Assembly (NCBI GenBank): GCA_017510245.1
Contig: JAFWNQ010000005.1
Span: 1 to 57,772 of the forward strand
Direction of reading: 5' to 3'
Source of the DNA: Clostridia bacterium
Lineage (GTDB): Bacteria; Bacillota; Clostridia; TANB77; CAG-508
DNA length: 57,772 nucleotides
Each line of letters begins with the position of its first letter. Position 1 is the first letter of the stretch. This document shows, piece by piece, positions 41,439 through 49,357 of this stretch. A model generated the notes under the pieces. The model saw only the letters and a program-made list of their open reading frames with translations, was not told the DNA's origin and did no database searches. The translations under genes and the position numbers were made by a program.

Positions 41439-41990
41439 CTAGCTAATGTTATCCAATTTGTCAATAGCTTTTTTGATATCTGCCGCATCTTCATATCTTT
41501 CCTCTGCAACAGCATTTTCAAGTTCTTTTTTCAATCTTTCTTTTTCATTTTCTTCCTTATTTAGTTTTTTTTCTTCTTTAACTTTTTTTTCTATTTTTTC
41601 TTTTTTTGAATTTTTATTATTACCTCTACCTATATGTTTTGTGGTACCATTAAGATTTTTTAATAATGAATCTATTGGATCAGAAAATGTATTATAGCAT
41701 TCGCTACATCCAAACATTCCTGTATCAATAAAGTCGTCATATGATGTTCCACAACTCTTACATCTAATCATACTAGTTTTTAGATTAGGCAATAATGTGT
41801 TTTCTGCATAATCATTAAAGAAATCACCCATAAAACTATTAAAGTTAATTGGGAAATCAGGTATTTCTATTTTATCAACTCCCATTTCTCTTGCACATTT
41901 ACTACATAAAGCAATTTCCTTTTTTATTCCATTTATAATTTGTGTATATCTTATATTTGCTTCATTATTTCCACAATTTTGACATATCAT
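41439..41990 (-). CDS. mcsA: McsB activator protein McsA
   Basis: McsA activates the McsB kinase and modulates CtsR. The 183-residue protein starts MICQNCGNNEANIRY and has paired zinc-binding CxxC motifs (CQNC, CSKC, CKSC, CSEC), a Lys/Glu-rich middle and a C-terminal UVR motif (ENAVAEERYEDAADIKKAID) like that of UvrB/UvrC and ClpC. AGGAGG lies before the ATG. It is 14 bases after ctsR, in the usual order. Confidence 0.94.
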   Translation of the reverse strand: MICQNCGNNEANIRYTQIINGIKKEIALCSKCAREMGVDKIEIPDFPINFNSFMGDFFNDYAENTLLPNLKTSMIRCKSCGTSYDDFIDTGMFGCSECYNTFSDPIDSLLKNLNGTTKHIGRGNNKNSKKEKIEKKVKEEKKLNKEENEKERLKKELENAVAEERYEDAADIKKAIDKLDNIS

Positions 41991-42004
41991 TTTTATTACC
42001 TCCT

Positions 42005-42448
42005 TTATACTAATGTAATAATCATATTTTTAAATATGTTTGCTCTAAGTTGATCTCTGATTTCTATTGGAATAGTCAAAGCCTTATCGTTTGTTGCATT
42101 TTTAATAAGCTTAGCCTCCTTATCACTTATTATCCCATAGTCTATGAAATTGTTTACAAAAACATCAACCTCTTTTGCTGTTATTCTTTCTCCAATACTA
42201 GCAATAATATGCATCAAATAATCACTATTGGTTACATTCACCTTGTGTATTCGGATATATCCTCCACCACCTCTTTGACTTTCAACATAATATCCATGTA
42301 AAGGAGTAAATCTAGTTGATATAACATAATTAATTTGTGATGGTACACAATTAAAGTGTTCTGCCAAGTCATTTCTTTGTATTGTAGCCGAATTATCTGT
42401 TTCAAGCATTTCTTTGATAAATTCTTCTATTATATCTGAAATTCTCAT
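42005..42448 (-). CDS. ctsR: Heat-shock repressor CtsR
   Basis: CtsR is the winged-helix repressor of clp genes, inactivated on heat stress by McsB and removed by ClpCP. The 147-residue protein begins MRISDIIEEFIKEMLE, has the helix-turn-helix IQRNDLAEHFNCVPSQINYV (about residues 24-43) and the glycine-rich wing QRGGGGYIRI (about 59-68) that contacts DNA. A C-terminal domain for McsB interaction follows. AGAGGTGA precedes the ATG. Its own operator lies 35 bases upstream, so the operon is autoregulated. Confidence 0.96.
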   Translation of the reverse strand: MRISDIIEEFIKEMLETDNSATIQRNDLAEHFNCVPSQINYVISTRFTPLHGYYVESQRGGGGYIRIHKVNVTNSDYLMHIIASIGERITAKEVDVFVNNFIDYGIISDKEAKLIKNATNDKALTIPIEIRDQLRANIFKNMIITLV

Positions 42449-42482
42449 TTTTTTTACATCACCTCTTTATATTTTTATTGAC

Positions 42483-42499
42483 TTTGACTTTCTTTGACT
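42483..42499 (-). promoter_or_regulatory. CtsR operator
   Basis: Minus strand AGTCAAAGAAAGTCAAA, an exact match to the CtsR direct heptad repeat (A/G)GTCAAA-NAN-(A/G)GTCAAA. It covers the predicted transcription start of the ctsR operon, ideally placed for repression. A third partial GTCAA heptad follows directly on the gene side. Confidence 0.9.
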
Positions 42500-42505
42500 T
42501 TCTAT

Positions 42506-42534
42506 ATTATATATCCTTTTCATTAAAAAATCAA
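42506..42534 (-). promoter_or_regulatory. clpC operon promoter
   Basis: Minus strand TTGATT (42529-42534), 17 bases, TATAAT (42506-42511). The CtsR operator begins seven bases downstream. Confidence 0.75.
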
Positions 42535-42563
42535 GTATTTTTTATATTTTTTTTACAAAATTT

Positions 42564-42586
42564 AAGGACGACCATTAGTCGTCCTT
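42564..42586. repeat. GACGACC palindromic repeat, copy 2
   Basis: Perfect nine-base arms AAGGACGAC/GTCGTCCTT with a CATTA loop, between ruvX and the clpC operon promoter. It may terminate ruvX transcription. It is related to copies at 429-449 and 54183-54204. Confidence 0.8.
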
Positions 42587-42595
42587 ATTAAAATA

Positions 42596-43012
42596 CTACT
42601 TTTTATTAATATATCCCTCTAATATGTATACTGCTGCAATTGTATCTACTATTCCTCTTTTTCTGTTTTTGTTTATATTTAATTCATTCATTGTCCTATG
42701 CGCCTCAACAGTTGTAAGCCTTTCATCGATGCTAATAACTTCTATAGTATTAAACCTTGATTTTAATTTATGAATAAATCCTTTTGTTTTTAATGATCTT
42801 TCGCTTTCAGAACCATCCATATTTATTGGATTTCCTATAACAAATTTTTCTACATTATATTCTTCTACAATTTCAGCAATTCTTCTTAATACAATTTTGT
42901 CATTTCCATTAGATTCAATCGTTTCAAGTCCTTGTGCAGTTATTCCTAATGGATCAGTTATTGCGATTCCTGTCCTAGATTCTCCATAATCTATTCCTAA
43001 TACTCTATTCAT
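42596..43012 (-). CDS. ruvX: Holliday junction resolvase-like protein RuvX (YqgF)
   Basis: YqgF proteins have an RNase H fold and are involved in pre-16S rRNA processing, with putative Holliday junction resolvase activity. The 138-residue protein has the first catalytic Asp in [18 protein letters not shown], the [10 protein letters not shown] segment, the [12 protein letters not shown] motif and a C-terminal DTIAAVYIL with the last Asp. The length is typical. It overlaps ireB by eight bases, so they are coupled, and is followed by a palindrome and then the clpC operon promoter. Confidence 0.95.
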   Translation of the reverse strand: MNRVLGIDYGESRTGIAITDPLGITAQGLETIESNGNDKIVLRRIAEIVEEYNVEKFVIGNPINMDGSESERSLKTKGFIHKLKSRFNTIEVISIDERLTTVEAHRTMNELNINKNRKRGIVDTIAAVYILEGYINKK

Positions 43013-43259
43013 CTACTTTTATATATTCCTTAACCATTTTTTCTAGCAATTCATCTCTTTCTACTTTTCTAATTAAATTTCGTGCACCATTATGGCTTGT
43101 AATGTATGTTGGGTCTCCTGAAAGAATATAGCCGACGATTTGATTTATTGGATTATATCCTTTTTCTTTCAAATCATCATATACTTCTTTCAAAATTTCT
43201 TTAGCTTTTGCATTTTCTTCTCTTTCAACTTGAAAACTTCTTGTTTCATCAAATGCCAT
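43005..43259 (-). CDS. ireB: IreB family regulatory phosphoprotein
   Basis: IreB (DUF965) is a small dimeric protein phosphorylated near its N-terminus by the PASTA kinase IreK/PrkC and modulates envelope stress responses in enterococci. The 84-residue protein has the family segments [40 protein letters not shown] and [19 protein letters not shown]. Thr6 lies in the N-terminal region where IreB threonines are phosphorylated. The usual alaS neighbour is absent; here it follows the GAF/GGDEF-like gene by 25 bases and overlaps ruvX. Confidence 0.95.
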   Translation of the reverse strand: MAFDETRSFQVEREENAKAKEILKEVYDDLKEKGYNPINQIVGYILSGDPTYITSHNGARNLIRKVERDELLEKMVKEYIKVDE

Positions 43260-43284
43260 ATTTCATCATTCCTTTCTTAACAAG

Positions 43285-44439
43285 TTATACTACACTAATA
43301 GTATTGTCATTGCTTTTATCTATATATTCTTCAATCTTCTTTAGTGCACCATCTAGTGATGTTCCTTTATAATATGTAGATATTACCACTTTTACTTTTG
43401 GGGTAATAAACTTTGGTTGTTGTTGCACTTGTGTCTGTTCTGCTCCAGTATTTTCACCATTATCTACATTTTCACTAGTTTGTCCCTTGTAATCGTCAGC
43501 ATACTGAACCCTTATCATTTCAAGTTTATTTTTCATGTTTCCCATAAAATTGGATACGCCTTTTACGTCAACTCCTGAAAATATAATAGCAAATTTAGGT
43601 CCCATATATCTAACAAAAACATAATTATTTGCCAAATTATTCTTTACATAATTTGATACAAATGTAACCATATTGTTTCCTGTTTTTCTGCTAATATTTG
43701 TATTTACTTCTGGTAAATTTACAATTTTAAACAAACATATTGCAGAAGTTGTATATTGGTCAATTATTTTCTTACCTTCTCCATACAAATACTCAGCTGA
43801 CTTTAATCCAGAGAATTGATCATCTCTAACAATATTTTCAATTGTAGATTGATTAGCTACTGTTTTTAATATTGTTACTATATTATCTCTTACAACTTCT
43901 AATATCGTTGTGTCAAATGAGTCAAATTCGTGTGGCTCACTACCTTCTATAACCCAATATCCAATATAGACATTATCAACATACAGTGGAAAAAACATTA
44001 TACATTTAGCTCTTCCAAATTCCATTTTTTGATATGGTAACTTTTCGCTATCATTATCTACTGTTATATACTTTGGAGTAGCAGTCTGTATACTTTCCGC
44101 AAAAACCGGATCACTTTGAAGGCTTTTCAAGCTATCCCAGTGCTTCATGTCAACATTTGATGCTTTAATTTCATATTCTGCTCCATTGAATACAACTATA
44201 GTTGAATATTTAATTGAGTACTTGTTTATTAATATATCATTAATACTTTCTAGTTTTTCAGTTATAGTAGCATTTTCACCCAATGTATTCATAAATTCTT
44301 GTAATACATTTAAGCTCTTTACTCTTTGATTTAAATTTGTAAAACTTTCAATCTTCTTGTGCACATAATAATTATATATCATTAATATAAACACAATTAG
44401 TACTAATAATATAATAAAGCACAATGCTGCAATTTCCAA
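43285..44439 (-). CDS. Membrane GAF plus degenerate GGDEF protein
   Basis: 384 residues: one N-terminal membrane helix (about 4-24), a GAF-like domain (about 45-195, IMFFPLYVDNVYIGYWVIEG) and a GGDEF-like domain from about 200 (IVRDDQFSGLKSAEYLYGEG, the usual D-x-L-T-G-L-x-N-R region). The signature GGDEF position reads YMGPKF (278-283), so diguanylate cyclase activity is very unlikely. A Gln-rich insertion (about 320-345) interrupts the C-terminal part. It may sense small molecules or act as a degenerate c-di-GMP or scaffold protein. It is 21 bases after the 1043-residue protein gene, so probably one transcript. Confidence 0.75.
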   Translation of the reverse strand: MEIAALCFIILLVLIVFILMIYNYYVHKKIESFTNLNQRVKSLNVLQEFMNTLGENATITEKLESINDILINKYSIKYSTIVVFNGAEYEIKASNVDMKHWDSLKSLQSDPVFAESIQTATPKYITVDNDSEKLPYQKMEFGRAKCIMFFPLYVDNVYIGYWVIEGSEPHEFDSFDTTILEVVRDNIVTILKTVANQSTIENIVRDDQFSGLKSAEYLYGEGKKIIDQYTTSAICLFKIVNLPEVNTNISRKTGNNMVTFVSNYVKNNLANNYVFVRYMGPKFAIIFSGVDVKGVSNFMGNMKNKLEMIRVQYADDYKGQTSENVDNGENTGAEQTQVQQQPKFITPKVKVVISTYYKGTSLDGALKKIEEYIDKSNDNTISVV

Positions 44440-44460
44440 AAGGACACACCTCCTTCTTTT

Positions 44461-47400
44461 CTAAAAGTTATTTGTTCTCATTTTGTTTAAAGTGTCATTC
44501 ATGTTGTTAGAAAAACCTTGAGAATTTCTTTGGTTATTATATCCCATATCATTGTTGTAATTATTTGTATTATTGTTATTAAAGCTATTATTATTGTTAA
44601 ATCCATTGTTGTTATCATAGCTGTTATTGTTGTTATAGCCATTATTTCTGTTATTTCTGTTGCCTCCTGCAACAAGTGGATATACAAGATTTTTAAGTTT
44701 CTCCAAACCGTCTATTACTTCTTTTGAATATCCGTTTAAAGTCATCGAACATAATGCAATTGATTCCAAATACTTCGTATATGTTTCCATATCAAATGGA
44801 ATAGTTGTTGTTGTGATTTTTCTAGGATCGAATAAATCCCTTTGTAATGTCATTGATGGCTCATTGTATTTTGACATTCCTCCAACAATCATCTTAGCAT
44901 CTAATTTCTTTAATTTTACATATTTGTTTACAACGATTCTAAGTTTTTCTTCATCAAGCATTTTTTTCAATTTTAAATCACTTAAAAACTTAGTTAATGG
45001 TTGTATAGTAAATGCATCCATAGACTGTATTAAGTAAATCTCATTTGAAAATACAAAATATGGTGCGTCTGTTTTGAAATCACAATCAAGTAGCACTACT
45101 TCAAATCTACTTGATAAGCTTTCTAATACTCTTCTTTGATTTACATTTGAATTTGAATTATCTCTATCTTCTGGTAAAGCTGTAAAAATAGTTAAATTAT
45201 TTTTTACATTCAATCCTTCAACAACACCGTTGGCCAATTTTTTCAGACTCTCACTTGCTATTTTAGTTTTATTTGGATCGTTATCAGTAAACATATAATA
45301 AGAATTCTTGTTCTGTGTTAAATCCACTACTGCTGTATTGATTCCGCTCTGTGCTAGAAGAAATGCTATATTGTTCACAATAAATGAAGTACCATTCTTA
45401 CTTGTTCCTACAAAAGAAACAACTTTTCCATTTCCAGCTAAAGGAGCATTTAAATTTAAATCAACTATATTATCTTCTGTATTTACTAGCTGATTACTAT
45501 TTTCCAAACTATCACTATAGCCTGCAGTATTTTCAAATTCATTGTATAACTCTGTATCATCTTGAGCAGAAGCTTGTTGTTCATTACCAATACTATCTAA
45601 TGGTTGTACTCCTAAGTCTACATTTGAATTAGAATATATATCGTCATTAGAATTGATATCCAAGTCATATAGATTAATTGGTTGTATTTCATTATTTTTA
45701 CTATAATTTGAATTAACACTATTATTAGTATTCATGTTTCTATAATTTTGATTAATATTACTTGTTGCTGTTGTATTTGCTGTATTCTGTTTCAAATCAA
45801 TATTATCCATCATTTGCATTGGATGATTTGTTTCTTGAACAACAGGTTTGTTAGTGTTTTCATCATTAACTATTGGTAAAATATCTTCTGTATTGTTAAC
45901 ATTCACTAAATCATCAGTACTTGTTTGTTCTCCTGCATTGTTTTCTTGAATGCTATTAATACTATCATCAACAATTTCAGCTGTTTGCTCATTTTCTGTA
46001 ATTTTTCTTGGTCTCCCTCTTTTCCTTTTAACTTCTGGAACACCAGAAATATCAACTGGTTTAATTTTTCTTGGTCTTCCCCTTCTTCTTTTTACAGGTT
46101 CAACTTGCTCAACATTTTCTTCAAATTCATTATTATCTAGTTGTTCAGTAGTTGTAACTGTTTCTTCTGCACTTTCTTCTTCATTTATAGGTGTAGAATT
46201 CTGTTCTGTTTCTAAATTAGTTGAAATATCAACATTTGAATTAGTTTCTTCAATTATATCATTATTATTAGTTTCAACATTTTCTTCAAGGTCATTTAAT
46301 TTTATTGGTTCAATTGGTTCTATACCTGTATCCATTGTAGAATTATTTTGATTAGTAGTATTGTCTTTTTCTTCTGCAATTGTTTGAGTATTATTTGATT
46401 CTCCCTGAGAATTGTTTTGTTGTACATTATTGGGTTGCATATTGTTTACATACTGATTGTTATACTGCGTATTTGTATTAGGATAATATGGCGATTTTGG
46501 TTGCATATTATTATATTGTTGTGCCTGCCCCATATTGTTATTCATTCCATATGGATTAACTCTTTGTTGATTGTACATGTTATTTGTATATTGATTATTT
46601 CTCATTGTATTATATGGATTATATTGTCCGTATGCTGGTTGATTATACTGACCATATGCTGGCTGCTGTATTCTATTATTGTATTGTTGTTGATTACTAT
46701 ATTGTTGTCCAGAACTAGAATTATTATTGTTTTCATTTTGTTCTTCAGCACCTTGTAGTTTCATGTTTGAAGGTATTACAACAGAATTTGGTCTTATACC
46801 AGAACTATTTAAGTCTTTTGAAATAAAACCAAGTTTTTCAGGTTTTTTAGGATTGTTTTGGTTATATTGGTTATATTGTCCATTTGATAAAACAGTTCCA
46901 CTTGACATTAATCTTTGATATATTGGCGAATGAGCTTCAAGAATAGCTTTTACATTCATAGGCAAAAACTTTACAATAATTCTTAGTTGTGTACTATCAT
47001 ATTGTCTTGATATACTGTCAAATGCTTGAACACATTTTCTTTCATTTGAGCCAATCTTTTTATAATAATTTAATATATTTTGGATTTGTTCTTCACTAAC
47101 TATCTCATCTTTTTGCATCTCATATTCTGCTTGGTCAACTTCTATTCTATAGTATTTTTTGGCATCTTTTTTATTTCTTGGTTTAGCTATTAGTTCGCAT
47201 AATTTATCTAAACTTCTGTCATTTCCTATTAGCGCATTATATATTCCCATACTAAATAACTTTTTAAGTAAAGGATCTGAAATTGTTCTTCTGTCAGCAC
47301 AAATAAATATTATAGGTATGTCTTCACCAGTAGGTTTTGCAGCTTCATCACTAATGCTATCTAATTTTTCAGATAAAAACTTATCAATTGCTTCATAATT

Positions 47401-47592
47401 GTTGTTTGAAATAGGTTCCAAATCTTCTTCAATTATAACAGCATCATAGCTTTTATCCTTTTGTAACTCTTTTACAATAGCATTAAAATAGTATACATTT
47501 TTACTTGTAACTATTTCTTTATATTTTTGTTGATATTTACTAACAACTGATGTTGTTATATTATCATTACTAACAGCAAACAATACTTTCAT
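44461..47592 (-). CDS. Receiver-like/AT-hook/MinD-CpaE-like protein
   Basis: 1043 residues. Residues 1-140 resemble the response-regulator-like N-terminus of CpaE (strands MKVLFAVSND, YDAVIIEEDLEP, DIPIIFICADR). 141-235 is helical. 236-400 is a Gln/Asn/Tyr-rich low-complexity tract. Two AT-hooks lie at 501-509 (KRRRGRPRK) and 522-530 (KRKRGRPRK). A long acidic linker leads to a MinD-like domain (722-975: VVSFVGTSKNGTSFIVNNIA, NTAVVDLT, FEVVLLDCDF). The P-loop is altered (GTSKNGTS). An Asn-rich tail ends the chain. It starts three bases after its upstream neighbour. It may position a machine relative to DNA; this is inference. Confidence 0.8.
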   Translation of the reverse strand: MKVLFAVSNDNITTSVVSKYQQKYKEIVTSKNVYYFNAIVKELQKDKSYDAVIIEEDLEPISNNNYEAIDKFLSEKLDSISDEAAKPTGEDIPIIFICADRRTISDPLLKKLFSMGIYNALIGNDRSLDKLCELIAKPRNKKDAKKYYRIEVDQAEYEMQKDEIVSEEQIQNILNYYKKIGSNERKCVQAFDSISRQYDSTQLRIIVKFLPMNVKAILEAHSPIYQRLMSSGTVLSNGQYNQYNQNNPKKPEKLGFISKDLNSSGIRPNSVVIPSNMKLQGAEEQNENNNNSSSGQQYSNQQQYNNRIQQPAYGQYNQPAYGQYNPYNTMRNNQYTNNMYNQQRVNPYGMNNNMGQAQQYNNMQPKSPYYPNTNTQYNNQYVNNMQPNNVQQNNSQGESNNTQTIAEEKDNTTNQNNSTMDTGIEPIEPIKLNDLEENVETNNNDIIEETNSNVDISTNLETEQNSTPINEEESAEETVTTTEQLDNNEFEENVEQVEPVKRRRGRPRKIKPVDISGVPEVKRKRGRPRKITENEQTAEIVDDSINSIQENNAGEQTSTDDLVNVNNTEDILPIVNDENTNKPVVQETNHPMQMMDNIDLKQNTANTTATSNINQNYRNMNTNNSVNSNYSKNNEIQPINLYDLDINSNDDIYSNSNVDLGVQPLDSIGNEQQASAQDDTELYNEFENTAGYSDSLENSNQLVNTEDNIVDLNLNAPLAGNGKVVSFVGTSKNGTSFIVNNIAFLLAQSGINTAVVDLTQNKNSYYMFTDNDPNKTKIASESLKKLANGVVEGLNVKNNLTIFTALPEDRDNSNSNVNQRRVLESLSSRFEVVLLDCDFKTDAPYFVFSNEIYLIQSMDAFTIQPLTKFLSDLKLKKMLDEEKLRIVVNKYVKLKKLDAKMIVGGMSKYNEPSMTLQRDLFDPRKITTTTIPFDMETYTKYLESIALCSMTLNGYSKEVIDGLEKLKNLVYPLVAGGNRNNRNNGYNNNNSYDNNNGFNNNNSFNNNNTNNYNNDMGYNNQRNSQGFSNNMNDTLNKMRTNNF

Positions 47593-47595
47593 TTG

Positions 47596-48015
47596 TTATT
47601 CCCTCCAACCTTTTATTACAATAGCAAATACAAGTGGCAGTATTTGGCATATCACAAATATTGCAACTGTTGCCACCATTCCATTAAAGCCTTTTTGTCT
47701 ATTCTCTAAATTTCTTCCTCCCATTATGAATTCATAAATTGCACATACAGCTATTCCCAGAAAGCCTAATGGAATACTGTAAATTCTTACTTTATTCAGT
47801 ATATATCCAACAGTACCATATACTGCACTACCATATACTTCTGTATAGTCTGCCACAGACTTTATTTCTGTATCCTTTATTTCTACCAACTTACTCTTTG
47901 TTTTAGAAGAAATAATTTCATTTGTAGCAACATTATTAGTAGCATACGAATAATTAGCAAATAGTATTCCAATAATGCATATTAGTGAAATAAAAACTAT
48001 TAACACTTTTTTCAT
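47596..48015 (-). CDS. Small membrane protein, VirB2/TrbC-like topology
   Basis: About 139 residues: a signal-peptide-like start (MKKVLIVFISLICIIGILFA) ending near Tyr-Ala, a polar segment (about 22-65), then two hydrophobic helices (about 75-100 and 110-135) separated by GGRNLENRQKG. Two C-terminal helices after a long signal is the layout of VirB2/TrbC pilins, but sequence similarity is not clear. The ATG at 48015 is preferred, because the predicted transcription start falls near 48042, over the upstream ATG. AAAGGA lies 12 bases before it. It directly precedes the 1043-residue protein gene. Confidence 0.5.
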   Translation of the reverse strand: MKKVLIVFISLICIIGILFANYSYATNNVATNEIISSKTKSKLVEIKDTEIKSVADYTEVYGSAVYGTVGYILNKVRIYSIPLGFLGIAVCAIYEFIMGGRNLENRQKGFNGMVATVAIFVICQILPLVFAIVIKGWRE

Positions 48016-48048
48016 TTTGAATTTTATTCCTTTCTCACACATACATTA

Positions 48049-48077
48049 ATAATACACTAACTTGATAAAAATATCAA
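48049..48077 (-). promoter_or_regulatory. Promoter before the VirB2-like/AT-hook operon
   Basis: Minus strand TTGATA (48072-48077), 17 bases, TATTAT (48049-48054). The -35 box is part of a short palindrome CTTGATA-AAAA-TATCAAG (48061-48078), which may be an operator or weak terminator of the upstream hydrolase gene. Confidence 0.6.
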
Positions 48078-48085
48078 GTAAAATT

Positions 48086-49339
48086 TTATAATTTATTATA
48101 TAAATATAACATCCATTTATACACTGCATTTGCCCAGTTTTTATCAGTTGCATATGACTTATTTACAGCAGTTACTGTTGATCCTTTATAGTATGCCCCA
48201 CTTGCAGTTTCCCCACCATAAATTGGTGTTCCAGCTGGATTCAAGTAGTATTTTACTAAAACACGTGCTACTAAATCAATTCCCTCTGAATATGTTGCAA
48301 ACGTTGATGCACTTCCTCCAGGGTCTCTATCATACGCTCTGTATCCAAATAAATTTTTCTTAGATAATGATATTGCTGATGTTCCCCATCCACTTTCATG
48401 AATTCCTATCGCAGCAACAAAAATTCCATTAACTGTATACTGTTCCTCTACATAATAAAAATATTCTGCATTGTCTTTAAAAACGTTATTTCTATCATTT
48501 GAATCATTTTCGAAGATTTGTTTAAACTGATCAATTGATAATCCACTTTTTCTATTAAGTAGCATGCTAAATCCGATATCTTGTGTAAGCTGTTCTCTTG
48601 TAAATTGTGGATTATTCTCATCTCCATCGCTATTAGGTGGATTATATTTTAAACAGTCTTTAGGAGCCCATCCGATGTAGCTATCATACTGAACATTATA
48701 CCAATCGTCTTTTTCTCCCTTAACAGTTACTTCATCACCCTTATTAATTGTGATAAGTTTTTCTGCTGTCTCCTCTGCTGAAACCCTTATAGCTAATGTT
48801 ATTGAAGTAACTTCTAATTTGTCTCCCACTATGGGAACATAATTGTTTGAGTATGCTGCGGTTCCAACTTCAACTATTTTATCAATTGAAGCTTTAGTTA
48901 TTTCTGAAGAAATCTGACTAGAAGATATTAATTCATCATTTTTATATTTATTCTTAATTATTGCATTTTGTTTTCCATCTTGTCCTTCCTGTATTGTCTG
49001 TATTTTACCTTTTGCTAAAGAGTTGTTTTCTCTGTACTGAGTACTATATTCTACATCAGCCTCTTCTTTTTCAATTGTTTCTTTCTGTATATCTTTTTCA
49101 TTGTCGTTAATTATCTTTTCAAGATTTACTCTTTTAGAAACATCTTGCTTCGTTATAGGAACTTCAACATTCATCAAACTCTGTTTTGCTACAACTTCTG
49201 ATTGTCCTTGAGTTTCATCTTTTTTTGATTTTTTTATTTTATTTACTCCAACTCCTATAGAAACAATTATTATTAAAACAATTATTACTAAAACTATTAT
49301 TCCTAAATTTAATTTTATAGTCTTTTTATTACTCATCAT
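48086..49339 (-). CDS. Membrane-anchored wall hydrolase: G5, SH3b, GH73 glucosaminidase
   Basis: 417 residues: membrane helix (about 12-33), a charged linker, a G5-like domain (about 90-165, STQYRENNSLAKGKIQTIQE), an SH3b domain (about 180-232, INKGDEVTVKGEKDDWYNVQ) and a C-terminal GH73 glucosaminidase domain (about 245-417). The catalytic Glu314 lies in AAIGIHESGWGTSAISLSKK, followed by NLFGYRAYD. It should cleave the GlcNAc-MurNAc bond in peptidoglycan at the membrane surface. It lies 18 bases after the phosphoesterase gene and 70 before the VirB2-like gene. It may open the wall for the neighbouring machine (inference). Confidence 0.85.
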   Translation of the reverse strand: MMSNKKTIKLNLGIIVLVIIVLIIIVSIGVGVNKIKKSKKDETQGQSEVVAKQSLMNVEVPITKQDVSKRVNLEKIINDNEKDIQKETIEKEEADVEYSTQYRENNSLAKGKIQTIQEGQDGKQNAIIKNKYKNDELISSSQISSEITKASIDKIVEVGTAAYSNNYVPIVGDKLEVTSITLAIRVSAEETAEKLITINKGDEVTVKGEKDDWYNVQYDSYIGWAPKDCLKYNPPNSDGDENNPQFTREQLTQDIGFSMLLNRKSGLSIDQFKQIFENDSNDRNNVFKDNAEYFYYVEEQYTVNGIFVAAIGIHESGWGTSAISLSKKNLFGYRAYDRDPGGSASTFATYSEGIDLVARVLVKYYLNPAGTPIYGGETASGAYYKGSTVTAVNKSYATDKNWANAVYKWMLYLYNKL

Positions 49340-49357
49340 CTTTCCCTTCTATAGTAT

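Noticed and set aside
44499..44687. Minus-strand short frame overlapping the Asn-rich tail of the 1043-residue protein
   Set aside because: Out-of-frame reading of repetitive AAC/AAT codons; the composition (Ile/Thr repeats) is an artefact.
45950..46758. Plus-strand open frames antisense to the AT-hook protein
   Set aside because: They mirror the low-complexity Asn/Gln-rich codons of the minus-strand gene and have no initiation signals or recognisable domains.
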